Source: Mesostigma viride
Lineage: Eukaryota > Streptophyta > Mesostigmatophyceae > Mesostigmatales > Mesostigmataceae
NCBI GenBank assembly: GCA_009746045.1
Contig: RPFO01001180.1
Location: forward strand, 110,494-174,493
Length of the DNA stretch: 64,000 nt
Direction of reading: 5' to 3'
In this document: piece by piece, positions 44,680-57,979 of the stretch
Position numbering within the stretch: the first letter of the stretch is position 1
Layout: every line of letters starts with the position of its first letter
Made by a program: the position numbers and the translations under genes
Notes under the pieces: model-generated
Database searches by the model: none
Told to the model about the DNA's origin: nothing
The model's input: only the letters and a program-made list of their open reading frames with translations

Positions 44680-46533
44680 TCAGGCTTGTCTTACATGATG
44701 CAGTGGAACTTTGGTGCTGGAGGGTTAATTGTGGCCCGGTCTGGTTTAGCTTCAGTGCTCTCATGGCGGCCTTCATTTGTAATTATTTGAATGCATGCCC
44801 ATTGGGCCATGCATAGTGTATATTTTTTACGCATGCACGCCCATTATGTATCGCTGGGTCCATCCCATCAATGCTTGTTTATTGCCAGGTCTGGTGTAAG
44901 TAAGTTAGTGCTATCTAGTCTACAAAATCCTCACTACACTTCTCCCCAAAGCGCCCCTTCCGCTTTGGGGGAGGGGGCTTACCCACATGGGCTGGCGTGT
45001 GAGCCGGGACATTGGTCTTCCACCTCTTCTTGTTCTGCATAGGAACAGAGAGCGAAGAAATGCGGTGTGGGGACCCCTTCTCGTGGTAATGCGTTACATG
45101 TACTCCCCACCGGGCTTTGCTCTTCATGGGTTCATAAAGACAACAATTATTCAGTAAGAATTTAATAAATTAGGAACATATATCCGTTGGGAGTCACTGT
45201 TACACATATACCTGAAAAGGGGCATATGATTTTAAATACATTCTGAGCTACAACCTGCACGTGCATGGGTTTAGTTAACTGGCACCTATACTAGAGGCCT
45301 GACATGGGGTGGAGCTTCAGTGCTTCCCCGCCTTCTCCTTCTCCCACACTGGGTGCTCCGCGTCCTTCTTCTCCGGCCCTGCCCATGGGTGCACCGGCCC
45401 CGCCTCCTCCTTCTCCTCTCGGGACGATTCGCGCTCCACGCATGGCTGCAGCATCAGTTAGCACGGGCAAGACATAGCAGTAACCGCGCTATTGCTGTTC
45501 TAGCACCAGCCTAGCAGACTGCCATGATCACTCAGCAAACCCACGACAGCTAAACCCTTGGCTGTCACAACCAGTCCATGCATCATTAAGTATGGGTACA
45601 GGGAAAGCTTCCCGCATATCCATGGCCATATGGATGGCAGCAACACAACGACTTGCCCCCTAGCCCCCCGTGCACACACAAAAACGTGGGTCGTGGCTTC
45701 CACGCCCCATCCGCCATGCATGACAGCGCGTACCTTACTCGCATTCACACCGGGCTGCATCCCAGCGCCGTTGCTGTCCCCATGTGACACGTCGGCTGAT
45801 TAAGCAGACACACAGCAGAGTCTGATGTAAACCGCTAAACCCCAAACCCATGCAGACCACAGTCAAGGACGCGTGCATGTCAAGCCATGCCAATTGTGAA
45901 CCGTACAGCAATTTACTTTTCAAGCCTGAAGAGGTGGATAGCAGATACTAGCCTGGAAGAGGTTACAGGGGCACATGTCCATTAGCGAGCGGAACAACAC
46001 AGCATACACCCTACAAGCGTACCGCACAATGTCCTCCTGCAATTGTCTGCAGATCTCCCAATGCCGCAGACATCTCCACTGCTCTCATGGCGATTGCAAA
46101 TGCTTCATGCCGCTGACATCTCCACTGCTCTCATGGCGATTGCAAATGCTTGATGCCGCACCTCTGCTTACAGCAGAAAAGCTTCCTCCGGGCGAGGCAC
46201 CTGACTGGAACCAACACCCATTCCTTGGCTTCACAACGTGGCCATGACAGCATCGTGAATCTGCTTCGCCAACGCCCACACTTCAGGACCCGCGCCCTGC
46301 ACCGCCATGGCCACAGGCTGCACCGCTGCAATCGATGCAGCATTCACTGCCTGCGCCGCACCATGTACTGCATGCACGAAAGCCAATCCTGGCTCGGTTA
46401 TCATGGTCTTGCCCGATTCCTGCTGCTTCTTCTTCTTCGATGCGGTCATGCGCACTTTATACCCCTTCCTCTCCAAGCACGCCTTCAGCACCTGGCTCGT
46501 GCGGTGCTGAATATGCTTCTGAAGGCGCGCCTT
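44680..46533. other. CACTA right arm shared with copy 1
   Basis: Nearly identical to the non-nested parts of 7211-14462. It carries the empty sites for the LINE (about 44800-44815), the 231-bp insert (about 44910) and the Penelope element (45630/45631). A minus-strand ORF at 46231-46491 continues the frame of the three-exon gene past its TAG stop. A 46-bp tandem duplication lies at about 46067-46160. Confidence 0.8.
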
Positions 46534-47341
46534 CTAAACACGAAATGTTGGCAATGTATGATTCCCAAACGGCATGATAGGCACATAATCAGTCCCATTA
46601 ATTGCTTTGCGGCAGTCAATGCACCAGAACACCTGTTGAAAAAAGAAGGTTATGCGCGCTAGCGATTACCCGCGGCAAGAAGCAATCAACACGCCTCGCT
46701 AACAACTGCAACCACAATGTAATTCATGACGGGCCACTCACCGCTACCCTGCTCTCCTGATTCAATGTCTCCCCATTCTCAAGGCCTCCATTGTAAACCT
46801 CTCCGTCTTCACCATCGTCATCGTCTTCCTCTTCCTCCACTCCGACGTATCCGTGTTTCCTTTTCCTAAGATACCTAGGGTTGTTCAAGTCGTATGTGCG
46901 GCGTTGGCACACTTCCAACAAAATTTTGGCCGCCTCTACCCATTACCATTTATTCGTACTATCATAACATATCCAGGCGTTTGAAAAATCATTCCCTCGT
47001 TCGAACTTCTACCCCTGGGCGTCCATGACGAGGCAGTCACGACGGGACGCAGATGCACAAAAATAAAACAAGGCGACATCCCTTCAATCATTGACCAAAA
47101 AACAGAATACGCGCAGAACTTGGATTTCAACACCACGCACCCATTACCAGCGAGCACGGCTGGCCTGCAACCGCCATCATTTCATAACCAGAAGCCAGGG
47201 CCCACACTCCATCCCGTTACCTCATCTTCCACGCACGGCTTCCGCTGCTTCCCTCTGCTCTTTCGCATTCTCCGCCAGCAACCTCGCCTTCTCCTCGTCC
47301 AACAATCCACTAAGAATAAAATCCCCTCTATTGGACGCCAT
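46534..47341 (-). CDS. predicted three-exon gene of the CACTA element, copy 2
   Basis: Predicted exons on the minus strand are 47341-47237 (105 bp), 46933-46742 (192 bp) and 46632-46534 (99 bp with TAG), all in phase 0. Donors are GTGCGT and GTGAGT; acceptors end TAGAG and TTCAACAG. The joined product (131 residues) reads through both junctions without a break and begins MASNRGDFILSGLLDEEKAR. It has a charged helical start, a basic RYLRKRKHGYV stretch, an acidic VEEEEDDDDGEDGE stretch and WCIDCRKAINGTDYV near the end. It starts about 500 bp inside the right terminus and is transcribed inward. The same exons occur at 15274-14463. It matches no family I recognise. Confidence 0.6.
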
Positions 47342-47792
47342 TCAGACGAACTTTGCTAGCGTCTTTTCACCGGCCCCAGCACACATAATCTATAGCCGCT
47401 TAATGACAACGGCCGACAACGACAACTGCTGAATAGGCGAAAAAGGCTGATAACTACATTTTTATATTTCGCTGCATTTGCTAATAGACACGCACGTTCT
47501 CCCACTTCTCCATTACAATATAATTATCCATCTGGCCGTGTACAGGCAAAGATCCCCGAAGTAACTTACTGAAACGTATCTTACAGCATCGGATCACTGG
47601 CACCTAATCTACAGGTGGTAGATTACCAACCAAGACCCGTCGCGGTAATTTACTCTGTCGGTAATGTACTACCAAAGATGTGCAGTCGTAACGTTACTCT
47701 TACTTACGGCTAGTAAAATTACTACGTAGGATGATAGGTAGTAATGATTACGGCGTTGGATCTCACGCCTCGTATCTAGGTAGTAAGATAAG

Positions 47793-47848
47793 ACCTCGTA
47801 ATTTACGCCTCGGATCCTTTTTACTACCCTCGGACGAAAAGTATAGTG
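47793..47848. repeat. right terminal inverted repeat, 56 bp
   Basis: Exact reverse complement of 36839-36894, ending GAAAAGTATAGTG, followed by the AC target duplication and satellite sequence. Confidence 0.95.
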
Positions 47849-50800
47849 ACGTTTTCAGTGAATTTTGGGCTCCAGATTTAAATGCAACGTGCGGTTTGAG
47901 GCAGGGGAAAACATGCGTGGACGATAGGAATTATAGCACCGGCGGGCTTCAAAGTGCCGGACGGCAGGCGGTACCGCCACTCCGTGGCAGCTTGGCCCAG
48001 TTTGCTACCGGCTGGCACACGTTTTCAGTGAATTTTGGGCTCCAGATTTAAATGCAACGTGCGGTTTGAGGCAGGGGAAAACATGCGTGGACGATAGGAA
48101 TTATAGCACCGGCGGGCTTCAAAGTGCCGGACGGCAGGCGGTACCACCATTCCGTGGCAGCTTGGCCCAGTTTGCTACCGGCTGGCACACGTTTTCAGTG
48201 AATTTTGGGCTCCAGATTTAAATGCAACGTGCGGTTTGAGGCAGGGGAAAACATGCGTGGACGATAGGAATTATAGCACCGGCGGGCTTCAAAGTGCCGG
48301 ACGGCAGGCGGTACCACCATTCCGTGGCAGCTTGGCCCAGTTTGCTACCGGCTGGCACACGTTTTCAGTGAATTTTGGGCTCCAGATTTAAATGCAACGT
48401 GCGGTTTGAGGCAGGGGAAAACATGCGTGGACGATAGGAATTATAGCACCGGCGGGCTTCAAAGTGCCGGACGGCAGGCGGTACCACCATTCCGTGGCAG
48501 CTTGGCCCAGTTTGCTACCGGCTGGCACACGTTTTCAGTGAATTTTGGGCTCCAGATTTAAATGCAACGTGCGGTTTGAGGCAGGGGAAAACATGCGTGG
48601 ACGATAGGAATTATAGCACCGGCGGGCTTCAAAGTGCCGGACGGCAGGCGGTACCACCATTCCGTGGCAGCTTGGCCCAGTTTGCTACCGGCTGGCACAC
48701 GTTTTCAGTGAATTTTGGGCTCCAGATTTAAATGCAACGTGCGGTTTGAGGCAGGGGAAAACATGCGTGGACGATAGGAATTATAGCACCGGCGGGCTTC
48801 AAAGTGCCGGACGGCAGGCGGTACCACCATTCCGTGGCAGCTTGGCCCAGTTTGCTACCGGCTGGCACACGTTTTCAGTGAATTTTGGGCTCCAGATTTA
48901 AATGCAACGTGCGGTTTGAGGCAGGGGAAAACATGCGTGGACGATAGGAATTATAGCACCGGCGGGCTTCAAAGTGCCGGACGGCAGGCGGTACCACCAT
49001 TCCGTGGCAGCTTGGCCCAGTTTGCTACCGGCTGGCACACGTTTTCAGTGAATTTTGGGCTCCAGATTTAAATGCAACGTGCGGTTTGAGGCAGGGGAAA
49101 ACATGCGTGGACGATAGGAATTATAGCACCGGCGGGCTTCAAAGTGCCGGACGGCAGGCGGTACCACCATTCCGTGGCAGCTTGGCCCAGTTTGCTACCG
49201 GCTGGCACACGTTTTCAGTGAATTTTGGGCTCCAGATTTAAATGCAACGTGCGGTTTGAGGCAGGGGAAAACATGCGTGGACGATAGGAATTATAGCACC
49301 GGCGGGCTTCAAAGTGCCGGACGGCAGGCGGTACCACCATTCCGTGGCAGCTTGGCCCAGTTTGCTACCGGCTGGCACACGTTTTCAGTGAATTTTGGGC
49401 TCCAGATTTAAATGCAACGTGCGGTTTGAGGCAGGGGAAAACATGCGTGGACGATAGGAATTATAGCACCGGCGGGCTTCAAAGTGCCGGACGGCAGGCG
49501 GTACCACCATTCCGTGGCAGCTTGGCCCAGTTTGCTACCGGCTGGCACACGTTTTCAGTGAATTTTGGGCTCCAGATTTAAATGCAACGTGCGGTTTGAG
49601 GCAGGGGAAAACATGCGTGGACGATAGGAATTATAGCACCGGCGGGCTTCAAAGTGCCGGACGGCAGGCGGTACCACCATTCCGTGGCAGCTTGGCCCAG
49701 TTTGCTACCGGCTGGCACACGTTTTCAGTGAATTTTGGGCTCCAGATTTAAATGCAACGTGCGGTTTGAGGCAGGGGAAAACATGCGTGGACGATAGGAA
49801 TTATAGCACCGGCGGGCTTCAAAGTGCCGGACGGCAGGCGGTACCACCATTCCGTGGCAGCTTGGCCCAGTTTGCTACCGGCTGGCACACGTTTTCAGTG
49901 AATTTTGGGCTCCAGATTTAAATGCAACGTGCGGTTTGAGGCAGGGGAAAACATGCGTGGACGATAGGAATTATAGCACCGGCGGGCTTCAAAGTGCCGG
50001 ACGGCAGGCGGTACCACCATTCCGTGGCAGCTTGGCCCAGTTTGCTACCGGCTGGCACACGTTTTCAGTGAATTTTGGGCTCCAGATTTAAATGCAACGT
50101 GCGGTTTGAGGCAGGGGAAAACATGCGTGGACGATAGGAATTATAGCACCGGCGGGCTTCAAAGTGCCGGACGGCAGGCGGTACCACCATTCCGTGGCAG
50201 CTTGGCCCAGTTTGCTACCGGCTGGCACACGTTTTCAGTGAATTTTGGGCTCCAGATTTAAATGCAACGTGCGGTTTGAGGCAGGGGAAAACATGCGTGG
50301 ACGATAGGAATTATAGCACCGGCGGGCTTCAAAGTGCCGGACGGCAGGCGGTACCACCATTCCGTGGCAGCTTGGCCCAGTTTGCTACCGGCTGGCACAC
50401 GTTTTCAGTGAATTTTGGGCTCCAGATTTAAATGCAACGTGCGGTTTGAGGCAGGGGAAAACATGCGTGGACGATAGGAATTATAGCACCGGCGGGCTTC
50501 AAAGTGCCGGACGGCAGGCGGTACCACCATTCCGTGGCAGCTTGGCCCAGTTTGCTACCGGCTGGCACACGTTTTCAGTGAATTTTGGGCTCCAGATTTA
50601 AATGCAACGTGCGGTTTGAGGCAGGGGAAAACATGCGTGGACGATAGGAATTATAGCACCGGCGGGCTTCAAAGTGCCGGACGGCAGGCGGTACCACCAT
50701 TCCGTGGCAGCTTGGCCCAGTTTGCTACCGGCTGGCACACGTTTTCAGTGAATTTTGGGCTCCAGATTTAAATGCAACGTGCGGTTTGAGGCAGGGGAAA

Positions 50801-52565
50801 ACATGCGTGGACGATAGGAATTATAGCACCGGCGGGCTTCAAAGTGCCGGACGGCAGGCGGTACCACCATTCCGTGGCAGCTTGGCCCAGTTTGCTACCG
50901 GCTGGCACACGTTTTCAGTGAATTTTGGGCTCCAGATTTAAATGCAACGTGCGGTTTGAGGCAGGGGAAAACATGCGTGGACGATAGGAATTATAGCACC
51001 GGCGGGCTTCAAAGTGCCGGACGGCAGGCGGTACCACCATTCCGTGGCAGCTTGGCCCAGTTTGCTACCGGCTGGCACACGTTTTCAGTGAATTTTGGGC
51101 TCCAGATTTAAATGCAACGTGCGGTTTGAGGCAGGGGAAAACATGCGTGGACGATAGGAATTATAGCACCGGCGGGCTTCAAAGTGCCGGACGGCAGGCG
51201 GTACCACCATTCCGTGGCAGCTTGGCCCAGTTTGCTACCGGCTGGCACACGTTTTCAGTGAATTTTGGGCTCCAGATTTAAATGCAACGTGCGGTTTGAG
51301 GCAGGGGAAAACATGCGTGGACGATAGGAATTATAGCACCGGCGGGCTTCAAAGTGCCGGACGGCAGGCGGTACCACCATTCCGTGGCAGCTTGGCCCAG
51401 TTTGCTACCGGCTGGCACACGTTTTCAGTGAATTTTGGGCTCCAGATTTAAATGCAACGTGCGGTTTGAGGCAGGGGAAAACATGCGTGGACGATAGGAA
51501 TTATAGCACCGGCGGGCTTCAAAGTGCCGGACGGCAGGCGGTACCACCATTCCGTGGCAGCTTGGCCCAGTTTGCTACCGGCTGGCACACGTTTTCAGTG
51601 AATTTTGGGCTCCAGATTTAAATGCAACGTGCGGTTTGAGGCAGGGGAAAACATGCGTGGACGATAGGAATTATAGCACCGGCGGGCTTCAAAGTGCCGG
51701 ACGGCAGGCGGTACCACCATTCCGTGGCAGCTTGGCCCAGTTTGCTACCGGCTGGCACACGTTTTCAGTGAATTTTGGGCTCCAGATTTAAATGCAACGT
51801 GCGGTTTGAGGCAGGGGAAAACATGCGTGGACGATAGGAATTATAGCACCGGCGGGCTTCAAAGTGCCGGACGGCAGGCGGTACCACCATTCCGTGGCAG
51901 CTTGGCCCAGTTTGCTACCGGCTGGCACACGTTTTCAGTGAATTTTGGGCTCCAGATTTAAATGCAACGTGCGGTTTGAGGCAGGGGAAAACATGCGTGG
52001 ACGATAGGAATTATAGCACCGGCGGGCTTCAAAGTGCCGGACGGCAGGCGGTACCACCATTCCGTGGCAGCTTGGCCCAGTTTGCTACCGGCTGGCACAC
52101 GTTTTCAGTGAATTTTGGGCTCCAGATTTAAATGCAACGTGCGGTTTGAGGCAGGGGAAAACATGCGTGGACGATAGGAATTATAGCACCGGCGGGCTTC
52201 AAAGTGCCGGACGGCAGGCGGTACCACCATTCCGTGGCAGCTTGGCCCAGTTTGCTACCGGCTGGCACACGTTTTCAGTGAATTTTGGGCTCCAGATTTA
52301 AATGCAACGTGCGGTTTGAGGCAGGGGAAAACATGCGTGGACGATAGGAATTATAGCACCGGCGGGCTTCAAAGTGCCGGACGGCAGGCGGTACCACCAT
52401 TCCGTGGCAGCTTGGCCCAGTTTGCTACCGGCTGGCACACGTTTTCAGTGAATTTTGGGCTCCAGATTTAAATGCAACGTGCGGTTTGAGGCAGGGGAAA
52501 ACATGCGTGGACGATAGGAATTATAGCACCGGCGGGCTTCAAAGTGCCGGACGGCAGGCGGTACC
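47849..52565 (+). repeat. 170-bp satellite array, right block (about 28 monomers)
   Basis: Same monomer and phase as the block ending at 36838. The first unit junction carries the GTACCGCCACTCCG variant found just left of the CACTA element; later units carry GTACCACCATTCCG. The array stops inside a GGTACC site at 52565, where the retrotransposon begins. Confidence 0.98.
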
Positions 52566-52579
52566 GCGACCGCAGCGCG

Positions 52580-52631
52580 TTGGGGGGCTGCCGCCCCCCA
52601 AACCCCCCGCGTGGGGGGCTCCGCCCCCCAC
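52580..52631 (+). repeat. two GC-rich hairpins at the retrotransposon 5' end
   Basis: TTGGGGGGC (52580-52588) pairs with GCCCCCCAA (52593-52601), and GTGGGGGGC (52611-52619) pairs with GCCCCCCAC (52623-52631). Each is a perfect 9-bp stem with a 3-4 base loop. They lie in the 5' untranslated region before the ATG at 52680. Confidence 0.85.
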
Positions 52632-52679
52632 ACCCCCCGCCCCCCCCCTCGGTGGCTGCCACGCCTGCCCTGATTGTTC

Positions 52680-54368
52680 ATGGACGACCCACGACCCCCT
52701 TCGCCCAACGGCTCCCCCGCTCCCCGGTTGGCGCCTCGGCGGTCCTCTCGGCTTGCGGCCCTTCTTGCGGAGGTGGGCGACCCGGCTGCGGGGGGCTCGG
52801 GCGCCCCGGTCTCCCCCTCCTTGGTCTGCGAGGTCTGCCGGAGCGGGCACCGCGGGCACCACATGTTAGTTTGTGATGCTTGCAATTCCGGGTGGCACTT
52901 GCAGTGTCTTACTCCCCGGCTCTACCGGGTCCCGCCGGGCTCCTGGACGTGCCCGCGCTGTCCCCCCCGGCGGGCCCCCGGGCTGCCCTCCCCGCTGGGT
53001 GCTCCGGCCCCCTGCCCCGTGTGCCCCCCTGCCGAGGCCCTCGGGGCGGGCCGTGGCCTGCCCGATGGGGCCGCCGTTGCTCGGGCCCTGGCGCCCTCGG
53101 CCCCGGGGCCCCACCCGTCGCCTGGCCCCGCCGACGGGGGCGCGGCGCTGTCGCCTGGGCTGGGCCCGGCCGACCCCCGGCGGGCCTGGCGACCCCGGCG
53201 CCCGCCCCCGGCCCCTCGCTCCCCGACGCTCTGGCCTCCCTTCCCCGGCCGCGGTTGGCCACCCAGCCGCCACCCCCGTCCTTGCCGCGTGGGACGGCGG
53301 CCCCCGGGCCCACGCGTTCACCTCGTGGCCGCCCTCGCACATTGTCGGCGTGGTGGGCCGCGCCACCTTTTCTTGGGCGTACTGCCCTTTGTTGCTGGAC
53401 GCGGTCGGGCTCCAGGCCGCCTTCCCCTCGCTCCCTAGGCCCCCGGCCTTCCTGGCCCTAGTTGCGCAGGTGCGGGCGACATTTCTTTCCGCCGCCCCCC
53501 GGTGACGGCCTCGACTCTTTGGGGGTATGTCTTGGAAGGATATCACGCCGGCTGCCGGCTGCCGTGGCATCTCCCGGCCGCCCGGCAGGAAGAGCTGCTT
53601 TCCCTGGACGAGCGGGTGGGTCAGGAGGTGGTCGAGTTCGTCACGGCGGTGGCTCGAGACGCACAGGTCTCGGTGCGGGCGGCCTACCTCGCGGGCGGCG
53701 CCGACCTGGGCCTCATGTCCCCGCGGCAGCTTCGCCTCTTCTTGGACGCCCAGGCCCCGCCTCCCGGCCCGGTTGCCAGTGGGGGCTTTCTCATCACCTC
53801 CCTCAGCCTGGCGCAGGCCGCCATGCTGCGTGTGGAGTTCGGGGCCCCCATCGCGGTTCAGGGCGGCCAGGCCATCTTGGTGGACTCGGCCGGGCGCGCC
53901 CAGCCCCTAACCGCGGGGACGCCTGTTTCTGCCTTCCTCCACGACATCCTGGAGTTGGCAGGCATCCCGCACGAATGGCACCCCGCGGCTGACCAACCGG
54001 TCGGCATCCTCTCGCGCGCCCAGATTGCCGCTCTCCCGGGTTGCTGGGAGGCCGGCTGGGACCCGCCCCCCCCTCATGTCCGGTCCCTTCTGGAGGGGGA
54101 CGACCCCGAGTCAGGCTCCTGTGCCATCTGCCTTGAGCCCTTCCGGCCGGGGGATGGCTTGTGTCGCCTGCCCGCGTGCGGCCACACATTCCATCAAGCG
54201 TGCATCGCGCGCAGCTTGCTCCACTCCGTGCCGCGCTGCCCGTTGTGCCGGGCTGTTGTGCCGCCCCCTGGGACTGCGCTTCCTCTCGGCCCGCCCCCGG
54301 TCTCGCTGGGTCCCCTGCCGGGTCCCCACCGGGCCCCGGGGCCAGCTGCCTCCCCGACCCCTCGGCCT
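52680..54368 (+). CDS. retrotransposon protein, N-terminal part: PHD finger and RING-H2 finger
   Basis: The ATG at 52680 opens the frame. A canonical PHD finger (Cys4-His-Cys3; CEVCRSGHRG to GSWTCPRC, 52827-52961) is followed by a Pro-rich linker, then a folded region (VGRATFSWAYCPLLLDAVGL; EEFVTAVARDAQVSV-like text about 53630-53690; ILSRAQIAALPGCWEAG) and a RING-H2 finger (CAICLEPFRPGDG, ACGHTFHQAC, RCPLC; 54120-54248). The frame moves from 0 to 2 to 1 to 0 (mod 3) at about 53160-53200, 53240-53290 and 53490, each as if one base were missing; the last lies in a C-run. The frame ends artificially in the CACTA TIR (TAG at 54372). Joining 54368 to 59987 keeps it open. PHD fingers are known in some LINE ORF1 proteins; a RING beside one is unusual. 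Confidence 0.75.
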
Positions 54369-54380
54369 CACTAGGAACTC

Positions 54381-54740
54381 AGATCTGAGATTTTTCTCAG
54401 TTTTTCTCAGTTTTCTCAGTTTTCTCAGGAAGGCTGCCTGAGATTTCCTGAGATTTCCTGAGATTTCCTGAGATTTCCTGAGATTTCCTGAGATCAACTG
54501 AGAAAAATCTCAGTTTTCTCAGGAAAACTGAGAAAATCACCTGAGAAAACTGAGAAAACTGAGAAAAAACTGAGATCAGCCTGAGAAAGTCGCCTGGCCT
54601 GAGATTTTTTTTTCTCAGGAACGAAATTTCTCAGGCGCCCGGTTTTTTCTCAGGTTGCTGCCTGAGAAAATCTGAGACTGAGAATATCTGGGAAACTTAA
54701 GGCCTGAGAAAAACTGAGAAACCTCATGCACACAGAGAAA
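54381..54740. repeat. left subterminal repeats (CTGAGATTTC / CTCAGTTTTC)
   Basis: About 30 copies of CTGAGA or TCTCAG words in both orientations, including five tandem TTTCCTGAGA units near 54445-54495. Confidence 0.92.
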
Positions 54741-54883
54741 TCGCATTCATACCACGCAACCAGAAATCACTTTGATTACAAATTATAATAATTTCTTGTG
54801 CAGTTGGAGTACAGCTCTTCAAGTTTAATAAGAACATCAATTTCAGTCACTAGACGAGTTGCTACAATCTGCTTCAGCGTAGC

Positions 54884-55258
54884 TCACTTTTCCATACGCC
54901 CTTGCACTTCTCCTCGTTGGTGCAAGGTCGCCCCGGCTAGGTTCAGCCACATTCTTGTGCTGCCTACCCCCTCTCCCCCTCTGCCCACGATTCCCCCGCG
55001 TAGGTTCAGCCGCATACTCGCGGCCATCGCCACCACGGGCAGAATCAGCAGCATTTTCTGCTGCAGGCTGCCTCCTTCCTCTCCCCCTCCGTCCACGCTT
55101 CCCCGTGCAGGTTCAGACGCATTGTAGCTGCATGGGTCATCACTGTCGCTGCTAGGTGGAGCCACATCCTCTTGGCTACCATTATCACTGCCGCTGCAGA
55201 TGGAGGAATCAGTTTCTGCTGCAGGCTGCTTACCCCTCCTCTTCCTTGGTGCAGGCAT
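54884..55258 (-). CDS. possible 124-residue ORF of the CACTA-like element
   Basis: The ORF begins MPAPRKRRGKQPAAETDSS, then an acidic Ser/Asp-rich stretch (SSDSDDPCSYNASEP), then diverged internal repeats (LNLRGG, LNLAGA, LNLHGE) that correspond to a tandem DNA repeat of about 70-80 bp. The basic-then-acidic start looks protein-like, but the rest may be read from repeats. Function unknown. Confidence 0.35.
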   Translation of the reverse strand: MPAPRKRRGKQPAAETDSSICSGSDNGSQEDVAPPSSDSDDPCSYNASEPARGSVDGGGEEGGSLQQKMLLILPVVAMAASMRLNLRGGIVGRGGEGVGSTRMWLNLAGATLHQRGEVQGRMEK

Positions 55259-55272
55259 GCCATCCTCGCTGC

Positions 55273-55342
55273 CACACTAGGAACGGAGTGTTGACAAACT
55301 TTGACAATTGTTTGTCAAGAATTGTCAAATAGTTCTAGTGTG
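55273..55342. repeat. 70-bp imperfect palindrome with CACTAG ends
   Basis: CACACTAGGAAC (55273-55284) faces GTTCTAGTGTG (55332-55342), with TTGACAAACTTTGACAATTG and TTTGTCAAGAATTGTC inside. The ends resemble the CACTAGGAACTC termini of the host element, so it may be a miniature derivative or fused ends of a related element. Confidence 0.65.
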
Positions 55343-55689
55343 ACCCGCTGGCTTCACACAGCCAAAAAAAAAAAAAAATTTAATCAATTTTTGGCGGTAG
55401 AGAGACCATGGAGGGACTGCCCGCTGCCCGCTGTAGACGCATACTGTAGTTCGTAGAAGCGTACTCCTTCGCTGCACTCCGGAGAGGAATCGTGACGGAC
55501 TGACGGTCTCCTTCGCTGCCCTCCAGAGAGGAGGCCGCTAAAGCGGCCGCTCGCTTCGCTCGCTGGGAGCTTTGCGCGGATTGGTTGGCAGTTCTTCCGT
55601 GCGCTTGGCGCGGATTGGTGGTCAGTCAGTCCGCCCCTTCTGGATTGGCCGCGTACTCGGTGATGCCCTGAATAGTGTCGGATTACCTT

Positions 55690-56030
55690 ACATTGCCAAA
55701 TTAGTAATATAGATTCTTGACATATCAACTGACATGACCTTGACAAACCTTGACAGAACTTGACAAAAGCTTGACATGATAACATCAAAGGCTTGACAAA
55801 CCTTGACAGAATGTTGAAAGGTTGACAAAACCTTGACAATCTTTGAAATATCAACATATCAACACGGAAAAAAATGTCAATACACTGACAAACCAAGGTG
55901 ATGTGTCAAGAAATGTCAAGACGTTAACAAACGAAGGCCAAAAAAATTGTTAACATGACAAAATGTCCACAAATGTTAACATGACAAACGTCAACATGAC
56001 AACCAAAGGCGTAGCAAACTGACAAATCAA
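55690..56030. repeat. TTGACAAA-rich repeat cluster
   Basis: CTTGACAAA, CTTGACAG and GTTAACATGACAAA words recur about every 12-20 bp. The same word fills the 70-bp palindrome at 55273. This could be the subterminal region of another, degraded transposon. Confidence 0.6.
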
Positions 56031-56682
56031 CACCACGCACAGGTAAACTTATTTCATTAAAATCAACAAGTTCAAAAGACCACCTAAACCAAGTCATCAT
56101 CATCATCATCATCAAAATCAACATGGCTGCTACCTTGCTGCCTGAATTGCGGTTTTCTGCATTACATTAGCATGACAAACTGTACTGACAAAACACATGA
56201 AGGAGAAGTGCACTCAATCACAGTCCGAGGGTGGCGGGCAAGATGCACAGCCACAAGCATCTTACAAATGCAGTATAACATCCGCGTAGGGCTGTCCCAG
56301 CGATCATTGCTGAAATTAATGGACGACTTTCTAGAAATTTACCGCAGGAGACTGTCCAGTGCTACAGCGATGTGATGAGGGCTCAGAGCCTACAAAATCT
56401 GTGTCCGCAGGTGCCCTCCCCGCCATGCTGGGCTGGCCGATGTGTGCGCCATGGTTGTGTTAGGTAGATTGCCTGCATGCAAGGGAAACATGCGTTATCC
56501 AGCAAAGCAGCAAAGGGAACACACAACGATCTTAAGTGAGATGAATACCCGACGCCTTGACGCGCCAACAACGTTGCATTACCTAAATCAGTTGTGTGTA
56601 ATGAGACGGCGTGAGAGCACAGCAGTCGCGTGGCTGTTTGTGAGTGATGGCTTGATTTTTGGACCGAGAAAGTGAGATAGTG

Positions 56683-57979
<1,297 letters not shown>

